Assembly: GCA_022539475.1 (NCBI GenBank)
Contig: VCMS01000026.1
Span: 298,530-362,529 of the forward strand
Source of the DNA: Gracilaria domingensis
Lineage: Eukaryota > Rhodophyta > Florideophyceae > Gracilariales > Gracilariaceae
Direction: 5' to 3'
DNA: 64,000 nt
This document shows, piece by piece, positions 63,137 to 64,000 of the stretch (its first letter is position 1; the number at the start of each line of letters is the position of its first letter). Both the position numbers and the translations under genes were made by a program. The notes below the pieces were generated by a model that had not been told where the DNA came from, ran no database searches, and worked only from the letters and a program-made list of their open reading frames with translations.

Positions 63137-64000
63137 TCAAAGCTGGGGGAATGGGGAGGGGGATAACTTTTCGTTAACAACGTTGACGTAGTTTGTATGA
63201 AAAGGAGCGGGGTCACCGCCTACAATGTTTCTTTCTTGGCGGGAAAAGTCGTAGAAGTACGCGTTCCTAAAATGAAAGTCGGAGAAAGAAGTAGGGAAGC
63301 CAACGAGAGTTTTTCCATATGCAAGAAGTCGCCCAACGTTCTCTTCCAGGTTGAAAGTAGTACCTGTCTTAAGCGAAACTATCTTCAACAGCTCTTTCAT
63401 TATTGTGAGCACAACCGTACTGCACTCCGTAGCGACTACGTCCATAGGAATGAAACCTCTTGAGGCCCCGACGACGTTGAACGCTGATAGCCACACGAGC
63501 TTCTCATAATAGCTTACGAGAAATGTGTCTTCGTCGACAACCCCGCAAGTGAGACCCATAGACCTAGACCTGTCTGCAACGTTGGAGGCCCACTTTCCTG
63601 TTGCGACAGTGAGACCATCCGGACTTTGAGGAGTGACACCATCCTGCGGAGCTGCGTTTCTTGAGGGGACACCAACGTATAGGACAACTTTTGAACATTT
63701 GTCCACACCGAGCTTCGAAAGCAATGGTATGATGTCTCCATTCTGGAAGAAAACGAGATTCTCTCTGAGAATAAGGGCAAGCCTGAATTACGGTCTCCAG
63801 GGTGTTCGTTCTTCCACAAACTAGTATCGGTACATCAGAAAGATGAGAGGTAGCAGCCATGCTGCAGAATTCGTGTGCGGAAATGACCGTATCTTCTTCG
63901 TTCGCCAGCATGGTACCTATACGCCCCCTTCCAACAATAACGGCCCGAGTCGTTCGGGCGGGCGATGAGGCCTGAGGGACGTCAGAGTATCTGGGACTCG
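63137..64000 (-). pseudogene. Ketopantoate-reductase-like enzyme, partial, frameshifted
   Basis: A protein resembling 2-dehydropantoate 2-reductase (ApbA/PanE), which makes pantoate with NADPH on the way to CoA. Seen on the minus strand: a Rossmann start VIVGRGRIGTML (GxGxxG) near 63920; VPILVCGRTNTLETVIQA; then, in another frame, ENLVFFQNGDIIPLLSKLG; later the C-terminal helical domain YYEKLVWLSAFNVVGASRGF and an FPTSFSDFHFRNA tail before the TGA at 63137. One extra base near 63787 separates the frames, so it is either a recent pseudogene or a sequence error. The frame is open to the right edge, so the 5' end lies outside the window. Confidence 0.65.

Overview
This is nuclear DNA of a microbial eukaryote. 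Genes carry short spliceosomal introns of roughly 75-110 nt with GTACGT or GTATGT donors, TATA boxes precede several genes, and there are no operons or Shine-Dalgarno sites. Small gene islands lie in a sea of transposons. The gene set is an Msi1/RBAP48 histone chaperone, two LtrA-type membrane proteins, a collagen-like PH-domain protein, an FkbM methyltransferase, a fringe-like GT31 glycosyltransferase, a bZIP factor and a ketopantoate-reductase-like enzyme. Together with the repeat load this would suit a florideophyte red alga, but that assignment is inference only; a stramenopile or another alga is possible.

Layout. 1-12.7 kb is a host gene island: Msi1 (minus, runs off the left edge), a diverged LtrA paralogue, LtrA, a small secreted or membrane-anchored Cys-rich protein (plus), and a 1,327-residue collagen-like/PH protein (minus). 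13-16.6 kb holds DNA transposons: a 172-bp foldback element, a complete but dead Tc1/mariner copy with TA duplications, and a hAT transposase C-terminus. 16,585-38,363 is a decayed Ty3/gypsy chromovirus on the minus strand. It is interrupted by a younger, related plus-strand chromovirus (24,694-34,184) and by a 236-bp MITE in its integrase. 38.4-41.5 kb is a piggyBac remnant split by a 785-bp TA-flanked element. 42.4-53 kb has the FkbM, orphan, GT31 and bZIP genes, separated by an 80-bp minisatellite and many hairpins. 54.1-56.5 kb is an LTR-less retrotransposon fragment. 58.3-63 kb is a cluster of unfamiliar genes around a 1.4-kb hyper-palindromic divergent promoter. A ketopantoate-reductase-like gene runs off the right edge.

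Most interesting: both chromoviruses, although clearly diverged, carry a homologous extra gene on the antisense strand between the chromodomain and the 3' LTR. In both, a TATATAA box lies about 61 bp from the LTR edge. The two copies encode related proteins of about 500-565 residues that I do not recognise. Both copies now have stop codons, but their similarity implies that the gene was maintained in the lineage. Second is the palindromic promoter at 60,223-61,667, with five near-perfect hairpins of the same 34-bp core and identical TTTAAA promoters firing outward on each side. Exon boundaries and repeat limits were read by eye; no search was run.
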